From Cohaesibacter marisflavi (GTDB taxonomy: Bacteria > Pseudomonadota > Alphaproteobacteria > Rhizobiales > Cohaesibacteraceae): DNA of 64,000 bases. The translations under genes were made by a program, and so were the position numbers. Positions 1 to 9,363 of this stretch are shown piece after piece (the first letter of the stretch is position 1; every line of letters begins with the position of its first letter). Below the pieces are notes generated by a model. That model ran no database searches. It was given only the letters and a program-made list of their open reading frames with translations, and was not told the origin of the DNA. The stretch is from the NCBI RefSeq assembly GCF_900115225.1, contig NZ_FOVR01000007.1:124001-188000 (forward strand), in the 5' to 3' direction.

Positions 1-1
1 G

Positions 2-1690
2 GGGCAGATGGTGGCACGCGAGATCGAGGCTGCCGGTGGCATCGCCAAGGAAATGAACACCATTGCTGTGGATGATGGCATCGCTATGGGCCATGACGGC
101 ATGCTCTATTCGCTGCCCTCTCGCGAGATCATCGCAGACAGCGTCGAATATATGGTCAATGCCCATTGCGTTGACGCCATGGTTTGTATTTCCAACTGCG
201 ACAAGATCACCCCGGGCATGATGATGGCGGCCATGCGCCTCAATATTCCGGCTGTCTTTGTCTCTGGTGGCCCTATGGAAGCTGGCAAGGCGGAAGGCGT
301 CGATCACAAGCTCGACCTCATCGATGCCATGATCATGGGCGCTGACCCTCAGGTCTCCGATGAGCAGGTGCAGAAAGTGGAAGAATTCGCCTGCCCGACT
401 TGTGGCTCTTGCTCGGGCATGTTTACGGCCAACTCCATGAACTGTCTGGCTGAATCTCTGGGCTTTGCCTTGCCGGGCAACGGGACCATCGTGGCAACCC
501 ATGCTGATCGCAAAGAGCTGTTCCTTGCAGCAGGCCGCAAGGCGGTGGAACTGTGCAAACGCTATTACAAAGAAGAAGACGAAAGCGTTCTGCCGCGTAA
601 CATCGCCAACTTCAAAGCGTTCGAGAATGCCATGACGCTTGATATCGCCATGGGCGGCTCCACCAACACGGTGCTGCATCTGCTGGCAATTGCGCAGGAA
701 GGCGAAGTGGACTTCACCATGGGTGATATCGACCGCTTGTCGCGCATCGTTCCAAACGTTTGCAAACTGGCACCGATGACCCAGAAATATCATGTTGAGG
801 ATTGCAACCGCGCCGGTGGCATCTTCGGTATTTTGGCCGAGCTGGATCGTGCCGGTCTTATCCATCGTGATTGCGGCACCGTGCATTGCAAGACCCTCGG
901 GGAAGCGATCGATACCTATGATATCATGGGCGCGCCGAGCGCAGAGGTGGAAAATCTCTACAAAGCCGCTCCGGGTGGGGTGCGCACCACCGAGGCTTTC
1001 TCTCAGGCAAGTCGTTACAAGGAACTGGATAAGGACCGCGCAGAAGGCTGCATCCGCGCCAAGGAGCACGCCTATAGTCAGGATGGTGGTCTTGCGGTGC
1101 TGTTTGGCAATATCGCGCTGGATGGCTGCATCGTGAAAACCGCCGGCGTGGATGAAAGTATCCTCAAATTCTCCGGTCCGGCTCGCATCTTCGAAAGTCA
1201 GGAAGCTGCTGTGAAAGGCATCATCGGTGGCAAGATCCAGTCTGGTGACGTGGTCATCATTCGCTATGAAGGGCCACGCGGTGGTCCGGGCATGCAGGAA
1301 ATGCTCTATCCGACCTCCTACCTCAAATCCATGGGGCTGGGCAAGGAATGTGCGTTGATCACCGATGGTCGTTTCTCGGGCGGTACCTCGGGGCTTTCCA
1401 TCGGTCATGCGTCTCCGGAAGCTGCCGCCGGTGGCGCCATTGGCCTCATCGAAGAAGGGGATGCCATCGAGATCGATATCCCGAACCGTTCGATGAATGT
1501 CGCTGTTTCCGATGCCGTTCTGGCTGAGCGCCGTGCGGCCATGGATGCCAAGGGGGCTGATGCCTGGCAACCGGCTGAAAAGCGTGAACGCATTGTTTCC
1601 CGCTCCCTTCAGGCCTATGCCCTGATGGCAACATCTGCTGACAAAGGCGCCGTGCGGGACCTGACAGGATTAAGACGCTTTGATGATTAG
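2..1690 (+). CDS. ilvD: Dihydroxy-acid dehydratase (5' end cut by window)
   Basis: Dehydrates 2,3-dihydroxy-isovalerate and 2,3-dihydroxy-3-methylvalerate to the 2-keto acids in valine and isoleucine synthesis. The visible ~562 residues match IlvD closely throughout, including the cysteine motifs [12 protein letters not shown] and [11 protein letters not shown] that hold the iron-sulfur cluster, the block [15 protein letters not shown], and the C-terminal [10 protein letters not shown]. Family members have about 610 residues, so roughly 50 N-terminal residues lie upstream of the window; the reading frame is open to base 2 and the ATG at 8 is internal. A strong terminator follows at 1731-1762, so this is the last gene of its transcript. 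Confidence 0.97.
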   Translation, partial: GQMVAREIEAAGGIAKEMNTIAVDDGIAMGHDGMLYSLPSREIIADSVEYMVNAHCVDAMVCISNCDKITPGMMMAAMRLNIPAVFVSGGPMEAGKAEGVDHKLDLIDAMIMGADPQVSDEQVQKVEEFACPTCGSCSGMFTANSMNCLAESLGFALPGNGTIVATHADRKELFLAAGRKAVELCKRYYKEEDESVLPRNIANFKAFENAMTLDIAMGGSTNTVLHLLAIAQEGEVDFTMGDIDRLSRIVPNVCKLAPMTQKYHVEDCNRAGGIFGILAELDRAGLIHRDCGTVHCKTLGEAIDTYDIMGAPSAEVENLYKAAPGGVRTTEAFSQASRYKELDKDRAEGCIRAKEHAYSQDGGLAVLFGNIALDGCIVKTAGVDESILKFSGPARIFESQEAAVKGIIGGKIQSGDVVIIRYEGPRGGPGMQEMLYPTSYLKSMGLGKECALITDGRFSGGTSGLSIGHASPEAAAGGAIGLIEEGDAIEIDIPNRSMNVAVSDAVLAERRAAMDAKGADAWQPAEKRERIVSRSLQAYALMATSADKGAVRDLTGLRRFDD

Positions 1691-1730
1691 TCATCAATAA
1701 CTTCTATATTTGTTGATCTAATCAATCCCG

Positions 1731-1762
1731 AAATCCGGAAGCAATGCTTCCGGATTTTTTTT
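1731..1762 (+). terminator. Rho-independent terminator of ilvD
   Basis: A 12-bp perfect stem (AAATCCGGAAGC with its complement GCTTCCGGATTT, loop aat) runs into eight T residues. It explains the ATG at 1744 as part of a terminator and not a start codon. Confidence 0.9.
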
Positions 1763-1836
1763 GGTGCTTTCTTCATATTTCTTGGTATAAATGGGTTTTA
1801 GTTCTTTCCTTTTATTTATTGGTCCGGAGTGTTCGA

Positions 1837-2850
1837 ATGCATCGACCTCAACGTTTTAGTTTTGGCTTGCTTGTTTTTGTAGGATTGTTCTGCCTGTCTT
1901 TTACGGCGAATGCGTCTTCTCAACATTTGGCAGCATTTGTGAATTTCGTGAAAACGAAGAATTTTACGCAGGCAAACTTCTATTTGCGGCAGGGATATCT
2001 GAAGCAAGAGGACCTGGATACATCGCAAATCTATTTTCGCATTGCAGTCGCACATGATGAAAGTGATGTTGAGGTTCTGCCGCAGGTCTATCACTATCTG
2101 AACGCACTTAAGACGATTGATCTCAATCGGCAGTTTCTTTGCAAGTCTTCCGGAAGCAATAAATACGAGAAGCCCTGCTACATGGTGAATCTGCTCGCTC
2201 GAGGACAATCGGTCGACAAATTTCAATTCTATGCGGAGCGTGGTCTCAATCTCAATGCTGTGTTCGCGGACGCGATTCCGGCGCCGTTCCTAATTATAAA
2301 CCGATTGGGGACGAATTATTACAGCCTTGCCAATATCAACCAGCTTACTGCTATGGGAATGGTCTTTGGTGATGAACTCTATGACCCTAGCCTGATGCAG
2401 GATTCTGGTTTGAATCGGGTCGTGCTGCCTCTTGATACAGGGGCCGTGACCTCATTCCATTTCATGGATATGCTAACCATTTCTCTGGGTAACGTAGATG
2501 AACAGCATCAGGGTGTTTATAACCGGTTTGGCATGAGTGAGCTACAGCTTAGTCGGCGGGACGAACTCATGTGTTCGTTCATCTCACATTCTGCGCAAAA
2601 GTTTGCTCCAAGCTTTGACTATCTTCGTTACTTGATGGATATGCGTCAATCATTTCGCGCAGAGAACTTGAGAGCGCAGCCAGATCCTCATAGTCGAATT
2701 TACTTCAGGGCATTTCCTAATGCTTGCGTACAGTTGGTTTCAGCGTTGGCGCGGAGCCATCCTCATCTGGAAACGATGGTTTCCGAGTTTGCTGCCAAAG
2801 GGGATGTTGAAACAGCCCAGTGGCTTCTGACTTTCCAGCAGCAGCGCTAA
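1837..2850 (+). CDS. Secreted protein of unknown function
   Basis: I do not recognise the family. The 337-residue product opens with a basic n-region and hydrophobic core (MHRPQRF, then FGLLVFVGLFCLSF) ending near AnaS, a probable Sec signal peptide. The mature part is mostly helical in appearance, with no catalytic motif I can name; the segment around residues 30-130 may be repeat-like (TPR/ankyrin-like), but this is weak. The start at 1837 is chosen because GGAG lies seven bases upstream; the frame is open further back but overlaps the ilvD terminator. It lies 25 bp before the peptidoglycan-binding gene, so the two probably form an operon. Base composition is more AT-rich than its neighbours. 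Confidence 0.75.
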   Translation: MHRPQRFSFGLLVFVGLFCLSFTANASSQHLAAFVNFVKTKNFTQANFYLRQGYLKQEDLDTSQIYFRIAVAHDESDVEVLPQVYHYLNALKTIDLNRQFLCKSSGSNKYEKPCYMVNLLARGQSVDKFQFYAERGLNLNAVFADAIPAPFLIINRLGTNYYSLANINQLTAMGMVFGDELYDPSLMQDSGLNRVVLPLDTGAVTSFHFMDMLTISLGNVDEQHQGVYNRFGMSELQLSRRDELMCSFISHSAQKFAPSFDYLRYLMDMRQSFRAENLRAQPDPHSRIYFRAFPNACVQLVSALARSHPHLETMVSEFAAKGDVETAQWLLTFQQQR

Positions 2851-2875
2851 CCAAGAGTTTTGATAGGAGCGTTTT

Positions 2876-4222
2876 ATGAAGAAACTTATGGTGCTTGCCA
2901 TTGCCTACACACTCGGAAGTACACAAATGACCGCACCTGTCTATGCGGGGAGTGGTGACTTTTTTGCTGGTGCGCTTGTTGGTGGTGCTGTTGGTCTTAT
3001 TGCCGGAGGTGCCAATAAGGCAAGGGCAAAGAGTAATCGCAGCCATAAGGGCACGTCCTCACGGTCTAGGATCGACCCTACGCAACGGGAAAATAACCGG
3101 GATTTGCAACGCCGATTGAACGAGCTAGGCTATGATGCCGGCACGCCTGATGGGGTCTTGGGGCGTAGGTCAAAGGCCGCGATTTCCGCTTTTCAGCGAG
3201 ACAATGGTTTGCCGCCTACGGGTAAACTATCCAATGAGCAGACCGCCTTGCTTTATCAACTGTCCGAGGGGCAGGCTATGGGGATGAATGGTGGCATGGG
3301 CATGCAGGCTCCTGCCATCCCTGGGGCCGCCGGTCCCGCTTTCCCATCTATCAATAACGGTATGAACAATGGCGGTACACTCAATGGTCCCGCTTTCCCT
3401 GACATCGGTGGCGGCAATGTCAATCAGATGCAGATTGGTACGCCCTCTGGGGGGCAGTTTGACAATGCGATGCCAAGTTTTGGTACGCCGGCGGCTTCCT
3501 TTGGAAAGCCGATGGCTGGCGCAGCGGCGGGAACTGGAACTGCGGCTGCTGTGACTGGCATGCCTGCTGTCTCAAACATGAACGAGGCTGCGCTTGATGA
3601 TGGGGCTGCCGTCAGTACTGCCAATACCGATCTGAGTTTTGCTTCAGGACAACCATCTATTCTTGGAATTGAATTGGGCGAATCCTTCAAGAGCGGTTTG
3701 AGTAAACTGGAAGAAAATGGATATCAGAATTGCGCTGGGCAGGAAGAATTCATTACCTGCTCTGCTCAGAAAACAGGCGTGACTGAAACCATACGTATCG
3801 CACGCGGATTGGAGCAGGCTGATGTTCCTGTTTACCTAATGGACAGAACGACCCTATTGAAGGTTGATGTTGACCAGTCTGTCATTGATGCAAAAATCGC
3901 TGAAGCCTATCCAGAAATAGCTGCTGCTCCCCATCATATTCTAAGCAACAGTGCTGAGTGCGCAGCCTATATGAGTGATCTGAACAATATTGATGGCTTC
4001 GTGAATGCTTTGGACCAGCTTCGTCAACAAGAGAAGTCGGTAAATGAATGGCTTGAGAAATCTCTCGAGGTTTGCCACAGCTTCTACAAGCTCAATGTTA
4101 ATCACGACGGCGAGCAGTATCGGGTGAGAGTCATTCTGTTTGATGGCAGTTACTTGGACAATGAAGTTGCCAGATTTGGACAAAAAAATATCGACAAGGT
4201 CAATAGTGCTTTGAAGTTCTGA
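2876..4222 (+). CDS. Secreted protein with peptidoglycan-binding domain
   Basis: The 448-residue product has a signal peptide (MKKLMVLAIAYTLGS, cleavage near VYAGS), a glycine-rich segment GALVGGAVGLIAGGA, then a PG_binding_1-like domain at about residues 75-125 (NRDLQRRLNELGYDAGTPDG, GRRSKAAISAFQRDNGLPPTG). Residues 135-250 are low-complexity Gly/Met/Ala/Pro linker. The last 190 residues form an unrecognised domain with paired cysteines (NCAGQEEFITCSAQK). Such proteins anchor to the cell wall in the periplasm; the C-terminal role is unknown. AGGAG lies properly before the ATG. Probably cotranscribed with the preceding secreted protein. Confidence 0.8.
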   Translation: MKKLMVLAIAYTLGSTQMTAPVYAGSGDFFAGALVGGAVGLIAGGANKARAKSNRSHKGTSSRSRIDPTQRENNRDLQRRLNELGYDAGTPDGVLGRRSKAAISAFQRDNGLPPTGKLSNEQTALLYQLSEGQAMGMNGGMGMQAPAIPGAAGPAFPSINNGMNNGGTLNGPAFPDIGGGNVNQMQIGTPSGGQFDNAMPSFGTPAASFGKPMAGAAAGTGTAAAVTGMPAVSNMNEAALDDGAAVSTANTDLSFASGQPSILGIELGESFKSGLSKLEENGYQNCAGQEEFITCSAQKTGVTETIRIARGLEQADVPVYLMDRTTLLKVDVDQSVIDAKIAEAYPEIAAAPHHILSNSAECAAYMSDLNNIDGFVNALDQLRQQEKSVNEWLEKSLEVCHSFYKLNVNHDGEQYRVRVILFDGSYLDNEVARFGQKNIDKVNSALKF

Positions 4223-4257
4223 TTGATCAGGCTTTGAGCCGTCGCAATATTCAAAAG

Positions 4258-4290
4258 AAAACCCGGAGCTGGCTGAGCCCCGGGTTTTTC
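4258..4290. terminator. Terminator shared by the secreted-protein pair and prfC
   Basis: ACCCGG-a-GCT-ggctg-AGC-c-CCGGGT forms a stem with flanking A run on the left and T run on the right, so it can stop transcription from both converging genes. Confidence 0.8.
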
Positions 4291-4322
4291 TTTGCTTTGT
4301 TGCTATGCGCGGATTGTCTGGC

Positions 4323-5909
4323 TCAGGCTTCAGCCTGCACCAGTTCGCGTGTCTTCATGAAGGTGATGTCCGGATGCCGCTCCTTGGTGAAGTCGATTTC
4401 CCACTGGCTTTTTGCCAGAAAGACCGGGCTGCCTTCGCGGTCATGCACGATATTGTTGACGTTGGCCGACAGGAAGGTTTTCATCTTGGCCTCGTCATCG
4501 CATTTGACCCAAACCGCCATATTGTAGGTAATGGGTTCGAAGTCGATTTCGACGCCATATTCGGCTTTGGCGCGGGATTTGAGAACGTCGAGCTGCAAGA
4601 TACCCACCAGACCGATGATCCAGTTGGAGCCGATGTTTGGCTTGAAGACCTGTGTGAGGCCCTCTTCAGCCAAGTCTTCAAGGGCACGACGCAGCTGTTT
4701 AACCTTGGTGCCATCGGGCAGGCGCACACGGCGCAACACTTCCGGCGCAAAAGCGGGTAGGCCGGTGAACTGCATTTGCTCGCCTTCCGTGAAGGTATCG
4801 CCAACGCGAATGGTGCCATGGTTGGGAATGCCGATCACGTCGCCGGGGCCGGCTTCCTGCGCGATCTCGCGATCCTGTGCGAAGAACATGATGGGGCTGT
4901 GCACCATGATGTCCTTGCCGGTGCGGACCTGACGTAGCTTCATGCCGCGTTTGAAGTCGCCCGAGCAGATACGCATGAAGGCCACGCGGTCGCGATGGTG
5001 GGAATCCATATTGGCCTGCACTTTGAAGACGAAGCCGGAAACCTTTTTCTCTTCTGGTGAGACCGTGCGTTCGGTTGTCGGGGACGGGCGTGGCATGGGC
5101 GCGATATCCGCGATGAGATCAAGCAGGGCGGTTGGTCCAAAATCTTTCAGCGCCGAACCGAAGATGACCGGCGAGAGATGGCCCTCGCGATAGCTTTCCA
5201 GATCGAAATCGGAATAGCCAACAGACGCCAATTCGATCATCTCACGGCTTTCTTCCAGCAACTGGCTGTCGACCAGATCATCGAGCTTGGCATCATCGAT
5301 GCCGGAGGTTTCAACGATCGTGTCGAAGGCATCCCCTTTGGTCTTGGCGGTGTAATAGTCGCCATTGGTCACGTTATAGCAACCATGGAAGGTGGAGCCG
5401 GAGCCGATGGGCAGAACCATGGGGGAGACATCCAAGGCGAGCGTCTCCTGAATTTCATCCATCAGCTCGAACGGGTCTTTGGCCTCACGGTCGCATTTGT
5501 TGACCAGCGTAATGATGGGAATGTCGCGCAGGCGACAAACCTCGAATAGTTTCAGCGTCTGGGCCTCGATACCCTTGGAGGCATCGATGACCATGATGGC
5601 GCTGTCGACGGCGGTCAGCGTGCGGTAGGTATCTTCGGAAAAGTCTTCATGGCCCGGGGTGTCGAGCAGGTTGAAGATCAGATCCTTATGCTCGAAGGTC
5701 ATCACCGATGAAGTGACCGAGATGCCGCGCTCCTGCTCGATCTTCATCCAGTCCGATTTGGCGCGACGTTTCTCGCCACGCGCCTTGACCTGACCGGCCA
5801 TGCGGATGGCGCCGCCAAAATAGAGAAGCTTTTCAGTAAGAGTGGTCTTACCGGCATCAGGGTGCGAGATGATCGCGAAGGTGCGGCGGGTTTCATGAGA
5901 TGATGGCAT
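4323..5909 (-). CDS. prfC: Peptide chain release factor 3
   Basis: A translational GTPase that recycles RF1/RF2 from the ribosome after termination. The 528 residues match the usual RF3 length (about 529 in E. coli). The G domain shows G1 SHPDAGKTTL, the switch region with RGISVTSSVM, G3 DTPGHEDF and G4 NKCDRE; the downstream part carries the RF3-specific domains (FKVQANMDSHHRDRVAFMR). The start MPSSHETRRTFAIISHPDAGK gives a short N-terminus as in the family. It stands alone, converging with the upstream pair at a bidirectional terminator. RF3 is distinguished from EF-G by length and by the 'MDSHHRDRVAF' block. Confidence 0.96.
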   Translation of the reverse strand: MPSSHETRRTFAIISHPDAGKTTLTEKLLYFGGAIRMAGQVKARGEKRRAKSDWMKIEQERGISVTSSVMTFEHKDLIFNLLDTPGHEDFSEDTYRTLTAVDSAIMVIDASKGIEAQTLKLFEVCRLRDIPIITLVNKCDREAKDPFELMDEIQETLALDVSPMVLPIGSGSTFHGCYNVTNGDYYTAKTKGDAFDTIVETSGIDDAKLDDLVDSQLLEESREMIELASVGYSDFDLESYREGHLSPVIFGSALKDFGPTALLDLIADIAPMPRPSPTTERTVSPEEKKVSGFVFKVQANMDSHHRDRVAFMRICSGDFKRGMKLRQVRTGKDIMVHSPIMFFAQDREIAQEAGPGDVIGIPNHGTIRVGDTFTEGEQMQFTGLPAFAPEVLRRVRLPDGTKVKQLRRALEDLAEEGLTQVFKPNIGSNWIIGLVGILQLDVLKSRAKAEYGVEIDFEPITYNMAVWVKCDDEAKMKTFLSANVNNIVHDREGSPVFLAKSQWEIDFTKERHPDITFMKTRELVQAEA

Positions 5910-6061
5910 TGATATCTTGTCTTTCTGGCCAGTGCTCTGGCTGCTTTTTATTCGGTGCTCAGCGCGTATGCATCAGGGCAGGCGCGATCTACCATAAACA
6001 AGGGATCCGATTTGGGCCGGACCATAGGGGATACAAGGGAAAATTTCCATAGAAAAAGCAG

Positions 6062-6970
6062 TCAACCTTTATAGCAGCGATCAGTGCGTCGCATTTTGCG
6101 GTTGGCTGCGAAAAGCAGCTTCTCGATAGGGCGTTGCTGCACGATGGCAAAGGCCGCCAGAATGATGATACCTGCCCCCAAAAGAGTGCTGCTATCGGGA
6201 TATTCGCCGAAAATGAAATAGCCGAACAGGGCGGCATAGATCAGCGAGATATAGTCGACGCTCTTGACCAGCCCCGCTTCACCAAGTCGCAATGCTCGAA
6301 TGCCGATCCAGTTGCCCGCTGCCGATAAGCACCCCATACCCAGAAGAAGGATGAGGTCTGTCAGGTCTGGTTGCCGCCAGAGCCAGATCATGGGAATGCC
6401 CGATAAAAGGCCAATGAAAAGAGCCTGATAGGAGAGCAGGGTGGTGGTGGATTCGGTCTGGGACAGCTTTCTTACCGAAAGCGCTGCCAGAGAGGCGCCA
6501 AAGGCAGCTGCAAGGGCAATCAGGCTGAAGCCGTCCAGAAAGCTTTCTGGCGTCGGTTTGATGGCGATAAAGACGCCGATAAACCCTGAAACAATGGCGA
6601 CCAGACGGAATGGGCCAAGCCTTTCGCCAAGAAACTGGTGCGCGAGCAAAGAAACAAAGAAGATATTGGCAAAGCCAAGGGTGGTTGCGGTGGTCAATGG
6701 CAGACCGCTCACAGCCAGAATGCCAAGAGATAAGGCAGCGAAAGCGCCGGAAAGGCGTAAGGAGTGAAGCCCCGGATGGCTGGTCTTGAGCGCGTTTGGG
6801 AAATCTTTGACGAGGAGCGGCAGGGTTGAAAGAAGAATGACGATCTGTCGGAAGAACAGGATCTGGAGCACGTGATAGTCATGCGCGGCCAGCTTCGCCA
6901 AGCTTGCTGTTGCCGTCATCAGGGCAGTTGAACACAAAGCGAGGAGGACGGCTTTTTGATTGCTGGTCAT
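6062..6970 (-). CDS. EamA/DMT-superfamily transporter
   Basis: An inner-membrane exporter-type protein of the drug/metabolite transporter superfamily; the substrate cannot be deduced. The 302 residues show the two-fold repeat of five hydrophobic segments each, starting AVLLALCSTALMTATASLAKLAA and repeating from about residue 150 (GFSLIALAAAFGASLAALSVRKL), with a charged C-terminal tail. It is transcribed away from the small gene at 7105, and a tandem TGGTACCA palindrome lies 28 bp upstream of its ATG, suggesting that expression is controlled by a dedicated repressor. Confidence 0.88.
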   Translation of the reverse strand: MTSNQKAVLLALCSTALMTATASLAKLAAHDYHVLQILFFRQIVILLSTLPLLVKDFPNALKTSHPGLHSLRLSGAFAALSLGILAVSGLPLTTATTLGFANIFFVSLLAHQFLGERLGPFRLVAIVSGFIGVFIAIKPTPESFLDGFSLIALAAAFGASLAALSVRKLSQTESTTTLLSYQALFIGLLSGIPMIWLWRQPDLTDLILLLGMGCLSAAGNWIGIRALRLGEAGLVKSVDYISLIYAALFGYFIFGEYPDSSTLLGAGIIILAAFAIVQQRPIEKLLFAANRKMRRTDRCYKG

Positions 6971-6997
6971 GACACTCTACCCGTATTCTTAGTAAAA

Positions 6998-7013
6998 TGG
7001 TACCATGGTACCA
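6998..7013. promoter_or_regulatory. 16-bp palindrome, candidate operator
   Basis: TGGTACCATGGTACCA is a perfect palindrome made of two tandem copies of the 8-bp palindrome TGGTACCA. It sits between the EamA transporter and the small plus-strand gene. FCD-type GntR repressors are known to favour TGGT/ACCA half-sites, so such a regulator is an inference. Confidence 0.5.
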
Positions 7014-7104
7014 AAATAAAGATAAGTAAAGTGCCTTGTTGTCACAGGTGGTGAGAGAGTGGCATCTTGAATGCGAATCAGAATGATGGGAGAGAGGCGC
7101 GGCC

Positions 7105-7347
7105 GTGGCGAAAAAAATTGAGCGAGTACAGACTGGCGTTCGTCTGGAAAAGAATGTCCTGAAGGTGATGAAGGCTCTGGCGGCGCATCTGGAAATCGGT
7201 CTGGGAGACCTGATCGAGGGGATTGTGCTGCATAGTTTTGAAGGCAAGGCGCCCTTCAGTCCAGAGACGCTGGACTTCATCGAGACCTTACGCAAAGCCT
7301 ACGGGCTTGAGCTGACCGCAGCTGATAGCCACAAGCTGGAAGAATGA
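7105..7347 (+). CDS. Small ribbon-helix-helix-like protein
   Basis: An 80-residue protein of a type widely conserved in alphaproteobacteria but without a firm function. The segment QTGVRLEKNVLKVMKALAAHLEIGLGD resembles a ribbon-helix-helix fold (a beta strand, then two helices), which would suggest DNA binding; the tail LRKAYGLELTAADSHKLEE is acidic. It starts with GTG, preceded by GAGAGG at a suitable distance; no in-frame ATG is available before residue 14. Divergent from the EamA gene, and possibly the regulator of the shared palindrome, although no direct evidence supports that. Confidence 0.7.
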   Translation: MAKKIERVQTGVRLEKNVLKVMKALAAHLEIGLGDLIEGIVLHSFEGKAPFSPETLDFIETLRKAYGLELTAADSHKLEE

Positions 7348-7399
7348 TGCAAGGCAGATGGGCGCAGATGGTCTCTGTTTGTAACCGGGCTCAGCCAGA

Positions 7400-9223
7400 T
7401 CAGCTTTCTCCCAGTTCTTCCTGCAGGATTTCCAGCTCCAGCCATTTTTCTTCGGCTTTTGCCAGCAGTTCTTCCTGCGCTTCCAGTGCCTTGGCGGCCT
7501 TGTTGAAGGTCTCGGGATCCTTGCTGAACAGGTCGGGGTCTTCCAGACGGGCGCGCAGGCGATCGATTTTGCCTTGAATATCGTCCATCTTGGCCGGCAG
7601 CGTCTCGAGCAGATGCTTGTCCTTGAAGGTGAGGCCCTTTTGCTGTCTGGGCGCCGATGTCTCCTCCGTGGAGGTGGATTGGGCTTTTGATGCCTTTTCC
7701 TTCTTGGCGGCTTTGCGTGCGGTGACGCCCGAGCCACGCTGGGCAATCATGTCGGTGTAGCCACCAGCATATTCGGTCCAGCGGCCATCGCCTTCCGCAT
7801 AGAGGGTGGTGGTACACAGACGGTCAAGGAAATCACGATCATGACTGACGAGCAGCACTGTGCCTGAATAGTCGTCGATGACTTCCTGCAACAGATCAAG
7901 CGTCTCCAGATCGAGGTCGTTGGTCGGTTCGTCCAAGACAAGGAAGTTGGACGGCTTGGCAAGGGCGCGGGCCAGCATCAGCCGACCGCGTTCGCCGCCG
8001 GAAAGCACTGATATCGGGCTTCGGGCCTGTTCAGGGCGGAAGAGGAAGTCCTTCATATAGCCGACCACGTGGCGGGAGCTGTCGCCCACCTGTACCATGT
8101 CACCGTCATGGGTGGTGAGGGCTTCCTTCAGCGTCCAATCGGGATTGAGGCTTTCGCGCTTCTGGTCGAGGGTCACCATCTGCAGGTTCGTACCCAGCTT
8201 GACCGAGCCGCTATCAGGCACAAGGCCATCGGTGAGCAGGTTGATGAGGGTCGATTTGCCTGCGCCGTTGGGGCCGACAATGCCAATGCGATCACCGCGC
8301 AGGATTTCCATGGAGAAATCCTTGACGATGGTGCGCCCGTCAAAGCTCTTGGAAATATTTCTGGCCTTGATGACCGACTTGCCGGAATTTTCCCCTTCTG
8401 TCGCGCTCATCTTCACATCGCCCTGCGGGCGGTTCTGGGCCATATGCTGCTTCTTCTCGCGCAGGGCACCCAGCTCGCCAAGGCGGCGCACGTTGCGTTT
8501 GCGTCGGGCTGTGACGCCATAGCGAATCCAGTCCTCTTCGGCCAGAATCTTCTGCTTGAGCTTTTGCTCTTCAATCTGCTCTTGCTCGAAAACTTCATCG
8601 CGCCAGGCTTCGAAATTCGCGAAGCCTCGGTTGGACCTGCGTGCGGTGCCGCGATCGATCCAGACCACGTTGCGTGTCAGATTCTCCAGGAAGCGACGGT
8701 CATGGCTGATGATCACCTTGGCCGAGCGGATCAGCTTGAGTTCGCTTTCCAGCCATTCGATGGCGGGTAGATCGAGATGGTTCGTTGGCTCATCCAGCAG
8801 CAGGATATCAGGTTCCGGTGCCAGAACACGGGCGATAGCGGCCCTGCGGGCTTCGCCGCCGGAGATGTCACTTGGGTTTTCCTTGCCAGTAAGGCCCAGC
8901 TCTTCGAGCAGATATTGCGCCCGATAGTGGGCGTCGCCGGGGGCGAGGCCTTCCTCGACATAATCCAGCACCGTATCAAAGGCGGTAAGATCCGGCTCCT
9001 GCGGCAGGTAGCGCAATGTGGTGCCCGGCTGGAAGAAGCGGTCCCCTCCATCGGGTTCGACTATAGCTGCTGCGATTTTCAGAAGCGTGGATTTGCCAGA
9101 CCCGTTCCGGCCGACCAACGCGATGGAATCCCCTTCATGCACGGCCAGTTCGGCGCCAGCCAGAAGAGCCTGTCCGCCAATTGCCAGATGAATATCCTGA
9201 AGGTGAAGGAGCGGTGGTGCCAT
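7400..9223 (-). CDS. uup: ABC-F family ATPase Uup
   Basis: A cytosolic ABC-F protein with two ATPase domains and no membrane part; Uup members act on ribosomes or ribosome assembly and affect transposon excision in E. coli. Domain 1 has Walker A GRNGSGKST, signature DISGGEARRAA and Walker B DILLLDEPTNHLD; domain 2 has GPNGAGKST, LSGGERGRL and FLVLDEPTNDLD. A charged linker lies between, and the C-terminal 80 residues form the coiled coil typical of Uup (KMDDIQGKIDRLRARLED). The frame extends 31 codons further upstream, but MAPPLLHLQDIHLAIGG at 9223 matches family starts. 607 residues against 635 in E. coli. Confidence 0.93.
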   Translation of the reverse strand: MAPPLLHLQDIHLAIGGQALLAGAELAVHEGDSIALVGRNGSGKSTLLKIAAAIVEPDGGDRFFQPGTTLRYLPQEPDLTAFDTVLDYVEEGLAPGDAHYRAQYLLEELGLTGKENPSDISGGEARRAAIARVLAPEPDILLLDEPTNHLDLPAIEWLESELKLIRSAKVIISHDRRFLENLTRNVVWIDRGTARRSNRGFANFEAWRDEVFEQEQIEEQKLKQKILAEEDWIRYGVTARRKRNVRRLGELGALREKKQHMAQNRPQGDVKMSATEGENSGKSVIKARNISKSFDGRTIVKDFSMEILRGDRIGIVGPNGAGKSTLINLLTDGLVPDSGSVKLGTNLQMVTLDQKRESLNPDWTLKEALTTHDGDMVQVGDSSRHVVGYMKDFLFRPEQARSPISVLSGGERGRLMLARALAKPSNFLVLDEPTNDLDLETLDLLQEVIDDYSGTVLLVSHDRDFLDRLCTTTLYAEGDGRWTEYAGGYTDMIAQRGSGVTARKAAKKEKASKAQSTSTEETSAPRQQKGLTFKDKHLLETLPAKMDDIQGKIDRLRARLEDPDLFSKDPETFNKAAKALEAQEELLAKAEEKWLELEILQEELGES

Positions 9224-9363
9224 GAAAAGTCTGTCCGAAAATGGGTTGGAAAGCTTGCAGGAATAGCCAAGCGATTGCTCGTCCTTGGCTTTAAACAAAG
9301 CCGGAGCTGTTGGCAAGGCCTGCGGTGGATTGCGCGCTTGCCTTTCATCCGGTCAATGAGGTG

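Noticed and set aside
1744-1836. ATG at 1744 as start of the first secreted protein
   Set aside because: It lies inside the ilvD terminator stem; the ATG at 1837 has a ribosome site and begins a proper signal peptide.
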